Assembly (NCBI GenBank): GCA_033239525.1
Contig: BSYO01000006.1
Coordinates: 19,926,175-19,990,174, forward strand
DNA length: 64,000 nucleotides
Reading direction: 5' to 3'
Source of the DNA: Nepenthes gracilis
Taxonomy: Eukaryota > Streptophyta > Magnoliopsida > Caryophyllales > Nepenthaceae
The notes under the pieces were generated by a model. The model was not told the DNA's origin. It worked only from the letters and a program-made list of their open reading frames with translations, and ran no database searches. The position numbers and the translations under genes were made by a program. Below, one piece after another: positions 37,801 through 50,265 of the stretch (positions within the stretch are counted from its first letter, which is position 1; each line of letters opens with the position of its first letter).

Positions 37801-38420
37801 TTACCAGTAACGCCACGCCAACCCAAGTAAGACACGCATGTGCACCATGTTGAATGCTTCCACATGCGTTATACTTTTTGTTAACAAAATTACTTTTCCT
37901 GTTATTCTGCATCTCCATTTGTGTGAAATGTTGGCATGCATAGCATTATTAAATCAAAACGACCTAGACTGCCCCTAAATCGGCAGGACTATCGTCCGTC
38001 CATAAAGCAAACCCTTGGCCATGCGCCAAGCGGCCCGCAAGCGGCCATTAAAAACTCACCCGAGCGGGCAAGTCCAAAAGGGCACACATCTATCATGGCT
38101 TTGCGCCAGTCGACCCAGGCGGTCAAAATATTAGGCCTGAGGCCTTTGGAAGCTTCCCAATTCTCAGCCAACAAAAATCTTCGGGGCAAGTATCGCAAGC
38201 GTGCGGTGACCTTCTCACGCAGAAGAGAGCACCCTCAGTCTACAATGGTCGAGGGTTAGGACCTTAAACACGGTGATTATGACGCCTTGAGCAGGGGCCA
38301 CACACCTCCCACGAAAACCACGCGACTAAGGCCTAGACCCAAGCCCGGTCGCCGTTGCCTGAAAACCCGGCCGACCCTTGGTGTGGCATATTCTCAAACT
38401 GATCAACTTGGCTACGAAAC

Positions 38421-39479
38421 CTAAAGCCTTTGGTATGATATCAATAAATCCTTTTGCGTATAATTTAACACAAATTTACATCCTCATCAATAAGTGTTTT
38501 ATCAAATTTATTAAGGATAAGTGAAATATAAATAAATGAACAATTGTGTTGGTACAACAAAGGAAAGACTTAACAATGAAGAATTCATTCATTATATTTA
38601 ATGGGTTATAGTGGTAAGAAAAATAAGAAAATAAAAGAAAAAAAAAATATTAAGGCTCGTCCATTAATAAAAAAAAAAAAAAAAGAAAGCCCATTCTAGT
38701 GTAAGGATTTAAAAGAAGAGAAACAACAAAATGTGCCATTTCTACAAAAAAACTGAGACACTTTATAAAAAATGTTTATAAAAGGAAAGCTTGGTTCGAA
38801 AAAATGGTGAGCATTTAGTTTATATTTATTTTAAATTAAATTTAAATAAAATTAATTCTAATATTTGGTGATTCAATTGAAATTCTAACATTTATATTTT
38901 TAATACAATATAAGGATTCCTTGTAATAAAAGTATAAACCAAAATGAGAATTTCACTATCTTATGAGATGGAGTAAAAGTTCTCACTTTCACTGTTGGAA
39001 CATTTTGTTTATTCATCGGTATTAATTTGTATTTAGATTTATTAAAAAACTTTATGTACATTTAATTTTTGAAAAGTTTATTTTTATTTTCAAATTAATA
39101 AAAGAATAAATTTTGTCAAACTTAAATTCATCTGATCTAAAGGTATATGTGGATTAAAACGATGCTATAATTTTAGAAATTATCCACACATACATCTATG
39201 GCCCTTTTGAATATCCTTCTTTAGGTAGAAAAACATATTTTATCACTTTTATCGGTAACTTTTATATTATTGTTATAGTTATTTAATACATAAAAAGTCT
39301 CAAGTTGTAAATATTTTAAATGTATACAAAATTAAGGTTAAAAACTAAATAAATAAAAGTATAAAAGTTATAATATTAGATAAATATACTAAATATTATG
39401 ATAAATATGATAAATCAATACAATATCCTATATTTTCTCTAATCCATTAAAAACATTCAACAAAAGTGTTCAACATACT
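38421..39479. other. AT-rich DNA between two retroelement remnants
   Basis: There are no coding motifs, RNA genes or clear repeats beyond short A runs. It may include decayed internal DNA of the Copia remnant that follows. Confidence 0.4.
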
Positions 39480-41430
39480 ATAGTAAAAATGCCATAACAA
39501 AATAATATTACCGGAAGGCGTAATCATATTTTAAGGAATATGGTTATTAGTATGTTGAATAATACTCATTTATCTAAATTTTTTTGGATAAAAGCCTTAA
39601 AGACAACCATATGTATTCTTAATCGAGTTTCTATTAAATCAGTTCTAAAAACTTCTTTTGAATTATAGATTGATATAAAATTGAATCTTTAATATATATA
39701 CATTTAGGAGTATCTGGCGGAGTCTAAAAATCTATAATTTATAAGAAGAAAAGTTAGATTATATAGTTATTCTTAGATAATTTATTAGTTATCTAGAAAA
39801 ATAAAAAAATTATAAATTTTATTATTCTAATTATAGTATAAGAATAACAATTTACTTAATAATACCAAATTTTATAAGAATGATGAAACAGGTAAAAGTG
39901 ATATTCAATGAAATGTTGGCATTAAAGAAGTTAAGATATAAGTCTCTTTATGCATAATTTTTAAGAAAATTATTGTTCTAATTATTATTAAACAATTCAA
40001 TAATGATAAATAGCAAATCAATGATTCTATCATCTATAATAAAATTGTCATCATTGAATAAATTGTATAACAACTACAAGAAGTATTATTAATGAAATGT
40101 CATAGAAAAAAAAATTATTATTTTTAATAATTATTTAGTTTATCTATAAGAATATGAGTTTGATATTGAGACATTTGATGATCTAATTTCTTTTCAAAAG
40201 GCCATAAAAATATATGATTCTTCTAAATAAATTAATACTATAAAAAATGAGTTAAAATTAATGACATATAACAAAATTTGAGATTTTATCAAATTATTTG
40301 AAGGTTATAGAATAGTTGATTGTCAATGGGCATTTAAGATCAAACGGATTTAAAGAACAACATCGATTAATATAAAACTATACTTGTGGGCAAAAGTTAT
40401 ACTTGGAGAGTTGACATTGATTATATAGAGAAAATTTTTCTAGTATCAAATGATTTTTAAGAATTATAATAGGATTATTGGCATATTTTTATTTGAAATT
40501 ACACCAAATAAATTTGAAATATGCTTTTCTAAGTAGTAACTTAAATGAAGAAATTTGTATGGAACAATCTAAAGGATTTTTGAATAAAAGACAATAGAAT
40601 TTAGTTTGTAAATAAAAAAAATTAATATACGGACTTAAAGAAGGCTCTCAACAAAGGTATATTAAATTTTATGATACTATTTTATCGTTTAATTTTACAA
40701 AAAAATATGGTTGATATATATATATATATCTGAAAGTCATTAAAAGTAAGTTTATATTTTTAATTTTATATATTAATATTTTGCTTACAAGTAATGACTT
40801 AAGATTGTATGATATTAAGGTATATCTTTTTAAGAATTTTGATATGAAAAATACGGTCGAGATAACTTATATGATAAAAATCAAAATATTTAAAGATAAA
40901 TCATGTGGATTATTGGGATTATTTTAGAAAGCATTTATTAAGAAAACTCTAAAGAATCTGGGATAAAAAATTATGCAGCCAATGTTACTTCAATCCAAAA
41001 AGTTAATAAAATCAATTTAATGTAATGTCCACAAAAATAAATGGGAATAAAATCAAATAAAGAGTACTACTACTCATGCATCTTTCTATGAAGTTTGATA
41101 TATAAACCAATTTACATCTGATTTGATATAAGTTTCATGATTGGTACACTTAAAAGATACCAAAACAAATTTATTGTGGATCATTAAAAGGTTATGAAAA
41201 AAAGTAATGAGAACTTGTAAAAGATTGATGATCATATATGCTTACTAATAGGAAGTTAGATTATTTAAAAGGGCTAAAATATTTAAATAAAAGCTACATT
41301 GGATGCATAAATATTAAAAAGTTTGCCTCTAGATTTGTGTTTATTTTGGTTAGGAAAGCAATTAATTGTTGTGTTTATAATAGAAGTAGAGCTTTTGACA
41401 TGCTTTAAAACTATTATACATGCATTATAG
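39480..41430 (+). pseudogene. Highly decayed Ty1/copia pol remnant (integrase end, RT, RNase H)
   Basis: Plus-strand reading in shifting frames gives Copia landmarks in the right order. SMLNNTHLSKFFWIKALKT at about 39555-39610 marks the end of the integrase core. RT pieces at 40190-40700 include NELKLMTYNKI, then WAFKIKR, then a stretch ending in YIKFYDTI. An RNase H-like part at 41180-41390 reads SYIGCINIKKFASRFVF. Stops are very frequent and base composition has drifted to AT, so it is much older than the gypsy element next to it. LTRs were not identified. Confidence 0.7.
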
Positions 41431-42218
41431 TTATGAAGTTTTTTGGGATTTGAAATTGCCGATAATATAGTTAGATAACTGAAAATTTAATATCATAATT
41501 TGTAATATTTTTTTTAAAGAATGAAAAATATTAAAATAGTGTTAAATATATAAAATTAAATATTTTATCGATAAAAGTAACATTTTGAAATAAAATATGT
41601 CAATGGAGTATATTAGTATCAAAGTTATAACTACAAATTCCTTTAATTAAGGGTTGCCATCAAATATTCTTTTGGATCATATTAAAAGAATTGATCCTTA
41701 TTATAATCAATAATGTAATTATGAATTATGCTATTATTTTTGACATTAGAAATCTTACATAATGTAATTATGATATTTTTACTTTTATATTATTCAAACT
41801 CAATATTTTAAATTAATGATAATATGAATATTATCTGACTTAAATATTATTATTATAAAATATAATTTTTTTCTCATTTAAAACTCTAATTATATAATTT
41901 ATAAGTGTTGTGATACATGATAGAAACCATATTACATAATGATTTGAAATTATCATGATTTGCATTTGTTATTTATTTGATTATAGTATTATGGTATATA
42001 AACTATTACAAAATTATAATTTTTTGTATTTAAAAATTATTTTAATCATTTTAATAAATATTGTTATTACATTGCCAACTGAAAAAAATTATAGAAAAAT
42101 ATTTGATATGACAATGCATATATTTTATTAATTTATTAAATTTTAATTAAATTGTATAATCATATATAATTAATTTAGATAAATTATTTTTTTATAATTA
42201 ATTAAATAAAAATTTTCT

Positions 42219-43450
42219 TGATGGGTTTGTCGCTCATGAACCAACCCGAATACCAAGACCTACAATGAAAAGACCGTCTAAAAAGTCACAAACTAGAAGA
42301 AGGTCACCGCAACCCAAAGTCCAAGATCACACAGTTTAGGATCGCCTATCAAGATATGGCTGGCCCAACAGCTCGCCATAAACAACCCCATTAGGGTGGC
42401 CCATGATTATTTTTCGCACCTTTGAGGAATCTTATTATAATTAGTTAGCACAAACCTAACAGATATTTTGAGAATATTCACCCACAATTTATACAATCTC
42501 TCCCAAAGTGTCAACTATCATATTGGGTGCTTTCCATGATCACGTTAGAGAAGGAATCCTCTTAATTGATGACGGTTGTCATGACAAGCACCCACGATCG
42601 AGTAATCGTTCCCGAAAAGGAAACTGCTATTGAAAATCACCTATAATTATCTACACAACACAATAATCCCACATGGACAACCGTCTATTAGCCTGGGCGC
42701 CTAACGGTCCAAGCGCCATAAATACTCGTCTACTCTTACAAGCAAAGAGGGAGAAGGGAGAGGAAAAAAAGGCTACTACAAACCCCATCCAAGAGGTCTT
42801 GCTTAGTTCATCTAGGAGGCCTATACACCAATCCTCTCAGGAGGAGGCCTGCCCTCCAGTCCATCCAGGAGGTGTAGCTCGAGAAGTTCATCCTTCTGTC
42901 TAAGAGCCACCCTCCAATTAGAAGGCTTACTGTCTACCCAGAAAGCCTACCTTCCATTCCAGGAGGCCATCCATGAGACTTACCATTTATCCTATGAGGC
43001 AATCTAGAAGGCCTGCCTTCTATCTAGGGGTCTTTCTCTCCATTTAAGAAGTCAACTCTCGATCCTGAGAGCCCCTCTTCAATATCTCCAAGACGTCCCG
43101 CAATCAGGCACACCTTGAAGACGTCCCTCAGTTGAACGGTCTTCTAGTTAGCCTTTAGTCGGGCACACTTATAAGTTGCCTCTCAATCGGGCACACTTTT
43201 AAGTCGTCCTCAGTCAGATACATCCAAACACTCAAAACTCACTAAATGTATCAACGCATCTTTTTACATCATTCTATCATTCTATTATTTTAGAAAGATA
43301 TTCGATTTGAGTATCGAAAAATATATCGAAGAGTGAGTTTCGTCAATTATTTGATCTCTCGTTCGTTCATTGTGTTACATAAGGTTCAAATTCAAAGAGA
43401 AATCACGATGAAAACTTGAAACCTAACCCGTATAATAATTCAAATCTAGG
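42219..43450 (+). mobile_element. LTR-like element with internal minisatellite
   Basis: It starts with tgatgggtttgtcgctcatg, has a TATA-like ccataaatact at about 42716, a purine-rich stretch, and from about 42780 repeated aggaggcc-type words. Near 43170 come gtcgggcacacttataag-type units. It ends with a gagtatcgaaaaatatatcg segment (43310) and a gtgttacataaggttcaaat tail, shared with the fragment at 24030-24620. This order is that of an LTR (U3, R, U5). A second tgatgggt start occurs at 43726. The boundaries at the right are not fixed. Confidence 0.5.
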
Positions 43451-43456
43451 GATGCA

Positions 43457-43725
43457 TCATCTCTGAAGAAAACATATTTATACAAGGCACACTTTTGATT
43501 AAAAGGATAGATATTTTGATAATATAGTAAGAATCATTTCTCACTCTATAAAAAAGTTTATACTCATCATTTTAAGATATTTAATAATTGAAAAAATTTC
43601 TATAAGTTTTATACGAGAGGCAAAAAAGAAAAATTATTTTTCTTTGAGACAATGATAATTTCGTTGTAATTTTAATTTTATAAATTATTTTTTGTACGTT
43701 AAAGTTTAATACTTATATATCTATG
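43457..43725 (+). repeat. Direct repeat flank, copy 1 (partner at 45022-45340)
   Basis: From gaaaacatatttatacaaggcac to aatacttatatat the block matches 45022-45330. The shared text includes caaaaaagaaaaattattttt and gacaatgataatttcgtt. Copy 1 reads as continuous AT-rich sequence. Together with copy 2 it brackets 43726-45021. Confidence 0.75.
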
Positions 43726-43984
43726 TGATGGGTCCAATAATTATAGGCCAATAGGCCAGACTCCGCAATAAGCCCACAATTCAGTATAATTCTTTCAAAG
43801 TAAAAGTCCCATAATACTTTTGGAAGAATAGTGCATTTACAAATCCGACTATAAAAGTAAGCATCCTCAAGTATTGAAAGACAAGTTGGAGAAGCTCGAA
43901 AAAGCTCCATAATACTCCATATGGCTCGGAGAAGGGTATAGCCATTACTCGATCTCCAATGAGAGCAAATTGGAGGCTAGGAGA

Positions 43985-44390
43985 TTCTCCTCCCATCCAG
44001 AGGCCCTTGGTCTCCGCTCAAAGGCCACTTCCATTCTTGAGGCCTTTAGTCTCCATTTGGAGGCCAGGAAGTGAAGGCTCTCATCCCTCATCCCGAGGGG
44101 CCTCATCCCTCCTTCAGGAGATCGGCCCTCTCTACCAAGGGGACGGCTCTCCTGACTCGGCCAAGAGGCCATCGGCCCCTCAATTGGAGGCCCCTCGGCC
44201 CTTCTATCTAGGAGGCTTTCGGCCATCCTCCTATCAGGAGGCCCTTAGTCCTCCATCAAGGAGGCGCCTCTCATCCTTCTAGGAGGCACGTGAGACCATC
44301 GGCCCTCCGAAGAGGCCCTCGGCCCTCCTCTCCCCGGGAGGCCATCATCCAGCCCTTAGCGTCCGGGAGGCCTCAACCCAAGCTAACCAG
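43985..44390. repeat. Degenerate GGCC/GGAGG minisatellite
   Basis: Units of about 25-35 bases built around ggccctt..ctcc and ggaggcc words follow one another with much variation. Open frames on both strands here (43945-44226 minus, 43959-44282 plus) arise from the repeat and are not genes. Confidence 0.6.
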
Positions 44391-44524
44391 AGGGCTTTAA
44401 CCCTTCGTCTTAGAGTCACGATCCCTCCATATGTATCAAGAGTCTTTGTCCAATAGTTAATCTTTTCGGGTAACTAGAACATTTACTCTCTTTCTGACTT
44501 AGTCCTTCTCCTGAAAAGATATTG

Positions 44525-45130
44525 CCGGGCACACTGCGGTGCAAAAATAAGCCCCCCCATCGGGCGCAATATAATCGTCGGGCGCACTCAAGTTCCATGG
44601 GTGCATCTCTAAGCCACCTCTCTGTTGGATGCACTAATAAGCCACCTCTCTGCCGGGCGCACTCCAAGTCGCCCTCTGCAGGCGCACTCCAAGCTGCCCT
44701 CCGCGGGCGCACCTATAAGCCGCTCCTTTATCGGGCCATCTATAAGCTGCCCATCTATCGGGTGTACTTATAAGCAGCACATCTTTCGGGCGCACCTATA
44801 AGACATTCATCTACCGAGCGCACCTCCAAGCCACCCTCCATGAGCGTACCTATAAGCCGCCCATCTGTCGGGTGCACCTATAAGACATCCCTCTGCCGAG
44901 CGCACCTCCAAGCTACCCTCCATGGGTGCACCTATAACCCGCTCCTCTATCGGACGTATCTATAATCCGTTTATTCAACCTTGAGCCGCCTTCGACGGGC
45001 GATAAGCCACCCTCTTCGAAAGAAAACATATTTATACAAGGCACATATTTGATCGGGCGCAAATTTTGATAATAAGCCGTTTATCGGGCGCACTTTCAAG
45101 CCGCCCTTTGGGCTCACCTATAAGCCAATT
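44525..45130. repeat. CGGGCGCAC minisatellite array
   Basis: About twenty irregular units of 25-35 bases follow one another, with a consensus close to cgggcgcacctataagccg plus a short variable linker such as ccctctg or cccatctat. Units differ by several substitutions and lengths vary, so it is an old, diverging array. Related units occur at about 43120-43220 and 56000-56150. Confidence 0.8.
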
Positions 45131-45340
45131 CAGGCACATTTCTCATACTATGTAAAGTTTATAATACATCATTTTCAGATCTTTTAAGAATTGAAAACAT
45201 TCTTCCTATAAGTTTTATATGAGAGACAAAAAAGAAAAATTATTTTTCTCTGAGACAATGATAATTTCGTTATAATTTTAATTTTATAAATTATTTTTTA
45301 TACATTAAAATTTAATACTTATATATGTATATGAATTTAT
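45022..45340 (+). repeat. Direct repeat flank, copy 2, interleaved with minisatellite units
   Basis: This copy matches 43457-43725 but is interrupted by minisatellite pieces. After acaaggcacatatttgat comes cgggcgcaa. After ttttgataat come two to three further units (to about 45128), and then the flank resumes with catttctcatactatg. From about 45150 it is again a simple diverged copy. Confidence 0.7.
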
Positions 45341-45639
45341 TTTTTTACATATTTAACCAATGAAAAATATAATAGAGATCCTAAAATTAAAATTTGTATC
45401 TCATTAAAACTTTTTACAAATAAAAGAATATAATTTCATAAACAAAATATGGTTAAATTAATTTAATTAATTTCAATGAAAAAATTATAATATCTCAAAT
45501 ATTTATTTAATTTATTTTGGATAAAATTATTATATTTGATATATTTATTATTTTGAATAATTTGAATATGATAAAATTATATATTTTTATATAATAAAAA
45601 TTTTGGAGGATATTCAAATCAATTGGGTTAGCGCCCAAG

Positions 45640-45700
45640 GCACGTCAATTCTGGTACCTAAGTGTTGATTGGATCATAAAATGAGGGTAAAGAAAAATAA

Positions 45701-45734
<34 letters not shown>

Positions 45735-46380
45735 GAAAGCAGCCGCGGGTTGTAGAAGGAAAAAGAAATAAAAGAATGAGAGGAAGGGAGAGGTGGTGAG
45801 CCAGAGGCACAACGGCTAATCACCGGCAAAGGAGGAGGTGGCACGGGAGTATAGCAGCGAGGAGACATTGGCGTCGCTACCATCACCAGCCAAGAAATGA
45901 GGTGGTGTAATTGTGAGCCGAAGGGGAAGCCACTGTCGTCGCTACCATTGCCAGAGGAGATGCATGAAAGGCAAGCAAATTTTTTTCTTTCTTTTTGTTG
46001 ATGTCAAATCTTTACTTACATGTACTGATTTTGGGATGATCCTTCAAAGAGGAAGGAGAAAGAAGAGGAGTTTGTGCAAGGCAAGGGAAGAGGAGGAAGA
46101 AGGAGGAATGAAAAAGAGGAGAGGAAGAAGAGATGAGAGAAAAGGGACAGGGGGTGCGAAAGGGAAGAGAAAGAGAGGAGGAGGTACACGCGAGTGGTTC
46201 ACGTAGCCAGGAGAAGGGAAGCGGTGGCGATAGGCACAGAGGAGTAGGGAAGGGGGGGGTTGGCATGAGTGGTGGTTGAGCGATGCAAAGGAGGAGGAGG
46301 CAGTGGTGCACGTGGAGGCAATGGTGCATGGGAGGAAGTGTACGTAGCAAAGAGAAAGGAGTACCGTTTGGATACCTAGG
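45640..46380. other. TAA microsatellite and purine-rich low-complexity stretch
   Basis: An AAT/TAA microsatellite spans about 45703-45733. It is followed by about 600 bases rich in gaggagg and ggaagag words on the plus strand. Open frames on both strands (45913-46206, 46012-46350) have highly biased composition and no domain. It may be untranslated or captured DNA of a transposon. I see no termini. Confidence 0.4.
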
Positions 46381-47690
46381 AATATCTTTTGGAAAATTTA
46401 TTTGATATAATGTTAAGGTAAGTATCTTTTAACCATATCTTTTCTTTGATTCCGCATTTGATAATGTTTTGCTTCGATTTGGAGGATTTGAGCTCGTGCG
46501 TATGCATTTTTAACTAGTTTGTTCATTTTTCCTATGCATCTATGACAATTTCACTAGTTATTTGAGAGTTTTATTCTATCTTTATTGATATTTGTAGGTT
46601 TTATTATTTTTTTAAAAAAATAAATAATTTTGGACACTATACATGTTTATATTAATATGTGTATACAAAAATGAGTATAAAATCTTACATTATGCAGTAT
46701 ATTTTTATATGTATGTGTCAGATAGTGGTCACTACATTTAAATTTAAATATTGAATATTATTACTAACTCCTGATGAGGACATATTTATTACTAGCGATT
46801 TTTCTAATAGATTTGAAAATATACAAAGAAAGGAAAATGCTAGGAATAAAAGAGGATGGAGATGGGTATATGTTATGAGGGTTATACTCATTTTATATAC
46901 TCAACTGGTTGATTAGTATTTTTTTCTCTTTAAAGAGAGATTTTATTTATAGTCGAAGATACCGTTTGATTAATCGATACTTGAGATTAATGCGTGTGTA
47001 TGACGTCGCTTCGAATTAGTGGTAGAAAATGTGCATTGAATAAACAGATAACGACTATTGTTTTATTTAATGATATGTCACCGGCCAAGATAGCGTCACT
47101 TTAACCGTTCATCATAATCATTTAATATCTAATTGTTTAAACTTTTTCATTTGATTCATACATTCGAATGCTATTTTCTGATGGGCTTTGTGTCATTTTC
47201 TATTTGATATTTGACATCTAAACCTGTTATCCAATTAAGTATAAAGTCAATCCATTTTTTATCGTACCCATCAATTATAAAAATAAAGTAAATGATTAAC
47301 ATTAATACATATAAATTATTGTGTGTGTATAATTAAAAAAAATAGTAATTACCAATAATAAATTAATGTATAATTTACGCTAAACGTGTATTCGCAAGAA
47401 TTAGGAAACCCTACACTCAAGTCAAGAGTCTCCGCTCTTCCAAACATCCAAACGCGACTCGTAACCAGTCATAATCAACAGAGACACCTACGCCCTTCAA
47501 TTGGACGCCGGCACACCAGCTTCCACTGTAACGGTCAGCCGGCGATTCTTCCGGTGTATGCGGCTGCTTGTGCGGCGGTGCGGCAGTGACTTTGATTTTT
47601 TACGGCGAGAAATTTAGGTCGGTTCGGGTCGCATTCCATTTATAAGGCCGTTTCTAAAATCGAGTATCGCCGTTGCTGAAATATGACAAC
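46381..47690. other. Intergenic DNA and upstream region of the GBF1-type gene
   Basis: AT-rich up to about 47380, then a more balanced region that probably holds the promoter of the rightward gene. A 67-codon open frame at 47386-47589 has no recognisable motif. Confidence 0.4.
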
Positions 47691-47699
47691 CACTGTAGG

Positions 47700-50109
47700 T
47701 AGCTGATTTGTACGAGTCAGACTTCCACCTCACTCTTTGTGAGCCGCAACGCTCTTGATTCCAGACAGGTCAGTGCTCTTTCTTCTTATCTCTCTCTCAT
47801 TCCTGTATTTTTTGTGGGTTTTCTTGTTTTGTCTTTTTTCTTTGTAATTGCAGTCTCTCCGTATTAGACTGTAGCGATGTGATTTCGATTATTTTGTTAA
47901 TTACTTTTGTGCTTCTGGAAACTGAAATCGATGCAGGATTCGTTACAAGAGATTTGTTTTCCTTTTAGAAGTCCCTTAAATTTTAATTACCCAAGTTGTT
48001 AATTTGCCCTTTGAATGCAGATTTGCTAAGCCTTTCTCGCTGGTTTCCTCTTTTTTTTTTTTTTTTTTTTTTGGAGTTTTGTTTTTTAATCTTTTGGAGG
48101 TGGAGGTGTAAGAATCATATCTGCTGTCTCCTCACTATTGAGAATTCTTTCTGTTCCCTACTTTCTAGTTCAACGAATGTTTTCAAAAAATCCGTTTGTT
48201 TTTTGTACAGTAAAGAACGGCATTTTCCCCGATGAAAGAAAAACAATGTAAAGAAACAAACGTCTTGCCTTGGTTAGTTCTTTTTAGCATTACGCAATTA
48301 TGTGACACGAATCTATTTCTTATGCACGCATAAGTTGTAGAATGCAGTCTGTCTAATCTATAAAATTTATTTCTGCCCAACTTTTTCTAGTTGTGTCTTA
48401 GTTGGATGGGGATTGCTTGACATCGTGACAACATAATGGAATTGATGCGGAGAATATCATCTGGGTCAGTTGTTTTGATATTTGGCTTAATTATAGGATT
48501 TTGGTCTTTCAAAAGATGAAATTTTCATACAAGCAGTTACAGGATTTGTTTTGAATTATGGATGATTAGCAATTTCGGATGAAATATACAATGGCTTGCC
48601 CATTCGTATAAAAAGATGCGGTGACAACACCGCCATTTATACGCTTGCTTGTTTGTACCATGCTCAGTAGAATAATCAGTGAGACGATGGAATCAGCTGC
48701 AGGAGTGTAATTATCACAATTGATTCATTTCATTTCGGTGTAACTTTACGACAATTGACTCCAAAGCTGCCTTTTCTACGTTTATAATAAGCATTAGTTT
48801 TTTTGAGTTTTGAATATGACATTTAATAAGACCTTAGAAGCCTACCATTGTGTTGGAATATGAGTCACTTCCATATGGGCTTATATCTAGTTGACAAATT
48901 GATTGGAGATTTTGGTCGAACTCACATGGCTACAGTACAGAGGCGAAGTATTGTTGTATTTATGCACATGGCCAAGGGTCGAATGCCGACATCGAAAAGG
49001 TGACCGGACTATCTAATCCAAGAGGCAACCGAATTGCCTAGCCGAGAGACGAGTGGACTGCTGGATGTGAAGAACGGCTAAAATGATGAATCCGAGGATC
49101 GGCCGGATTGAAGAGCTTGATAATTGGCCGGATCAGAGAAATTGAGGACCAGCAAGACTGGGATGTTGACTGGTCATGGAGCCTACAAGTGTCCAGTCAT
49201 GATTTACCAAAAGTGCGCAAAATGTTTTTTTTTTTGGTTATAAAAGGAGGGCGAGTACGTAATTGTTGTGCAACAAATCATTTGTAAAATCTAAAGCAAG
49301 TAAGCGATTTGTGGGATTAGGATCAGTGAGCGTTACCAGTGAGAGAAAAGGAAAAAGAGAGAAAAGCAAGAAGAATGAGATTCATCTTGCTTTCATTATT
49401 TCTCAGATCAATCCAATACAAGGAGTCGAGATTTTGTATTTTGTTCTTTGGGGTTTTTTGTAACTGTTTCACATAGTAAAATTTTTTGAATGAATAACCC
49501 CGTAGTTTTTTTCTTTCTTATTCAGAAGAGGGTTTCCACGTAAATTATGTACGTTTTATTTCTCTCTCCTTTTGTGATTATTGTTCGTCATTGTCATTGC
49601 TGTTTTTCTTTCCTCTTGGTCCAACTAAATTGCCAGCAGATTCCCAATACCTTGTACTACATCGTATGATGTACTGCATTTAGTTCCTTTCCCGCACCTT
49701 AGCAAGGCAATCTGCATGTTCGGTGTGCATGTATGTTTGGGTGGTAATGTGAAGTTTGAGGAATTGTTAATTTTCAGGTTTTTAAACACTAATTGAATGA
49801 ATAATCAACTTTGCATTTGATTATTAACGTGATCTGCATTTGATTAAATGACAACCAAATTTTTCTAGCTCACATGTTGATGGAAATTACTTTCTAAGAT
49901 AAGATATGTAATTGTTGATTTCATGCTTTCCGTTCCATTTGTTTTTATGTCACATTTGATAGGTGTTTTATGCTGTGTCTCCTTTGATTGGCTTTGGTGT
50001 ACCAGACCCGTATCTTATTTGATGCGTGGTATCTTGCCGGATTGGTTTTGATGCTTTACAGATGCTGCTACAAAACTAGCATAACCTGTACACCTTTCCA
50101 CCCGCTTGA
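47700..50109 (+). promoter_or_regulatory. 5' UTR exon, 5' UTR intron and leader of the GBF1-type gene
   Basis: A likely 5' UTR exon ends with ccagacag at 47768 before donor GTCAGT. The matching acceptor, atgctttacag, ends at 50061 and leaves 48 leader bases before the ATG at 50110. The intron of about 2.3 kb is T-rich at its start, as plant leader introns are, and contains the LTR at 48851-49627. The last leader part begins with a six-codon ORF including stop (50062-50079) upstream of the main start. Exon borders are inferred from splice signals. Confidence 0.55.
48851..49627 (+). mobile_element. Apparent solo LTR (Copia-like) in the GBF1 5' UTR intron
   Basis: The sequence starts with tgttgga and ends with tccaacta, an imperfect terminal inverted pair. 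It is flanked by cattg on the left and aattg on the right, a four-of-five target duplication. Inside are TATA box tataaaag (49239-49246), a purine-rich stretch and the U5-like text tttcacatagtaaaatt (about 49467), which is close to the repeats at 9730 and 16882. There is no internal coding DNA, so a solo LTR is the simplest reading. The right boundary is tentative. Confidence 0.6.
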
Positions 50110-50220
50110 ATGGGGGCCGAGGAAGAAACCACACCCTCCAATCCTTCAAAAGTGACTACTTCAACTCAGGTCCTCTATCAACCTCCCTCTGTTCCCCCAG
50201 TCACCTTTCTTTGGATTTGC

Positions 50221-50265
<45 letters not shown>

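Larger units (their letters stand above)
32001..38420 (+). mobile_element. Broken Ty3/gypsy retrotransposon of the Tat type
   Basis: A GC-rich block in AT-rich DNA encodes, in order, gag with a zinc knuckle, aspartic protease, RT, RNase H, an additional archaeal-type RNase H and integrase. The second RNase H between RNase H and integrase is the hallmark of the Tat lineage. Frameshifts and many stops show it is dead. The block starts with tgttgggccc at 32001, and gtggtgcccaactagcgg near 32064 resembles a primer binding site, but no matching 3' LTR is visible up to 38450. The left and right boundaries are placed by composition only. The 600 bases after the integrase are noncoding. Confidence 0.85.

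Noticed and set aside
32076..38259. Minus-strand open frames across the gypsy element
   Set aside because: The plus strand carries the ordered gag-pol domains. The minus frames are shadows favoured by GC-rich DNA.
43945..44282. Open frames on both strands that look like proteins of about 100 residues
   Set aside because: They follow the GGCC/GGAGG repeat, have strongly biased composition and match no family. They are repeat artefacts.
44525..45130. CRISPR-like regular repeats
   Set aside because: Units vary in length and sequence, spacers are not unique, there are no cas genes and the DNA is plant nuclear. It is a decayed minisatellite.
45913..46350. Arg/Glu-rich and Pro/Leu-rich open frames on opposite strands
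   Set aside because: They come from the purine-rich low-complexity stretch and show no domain or splice context.
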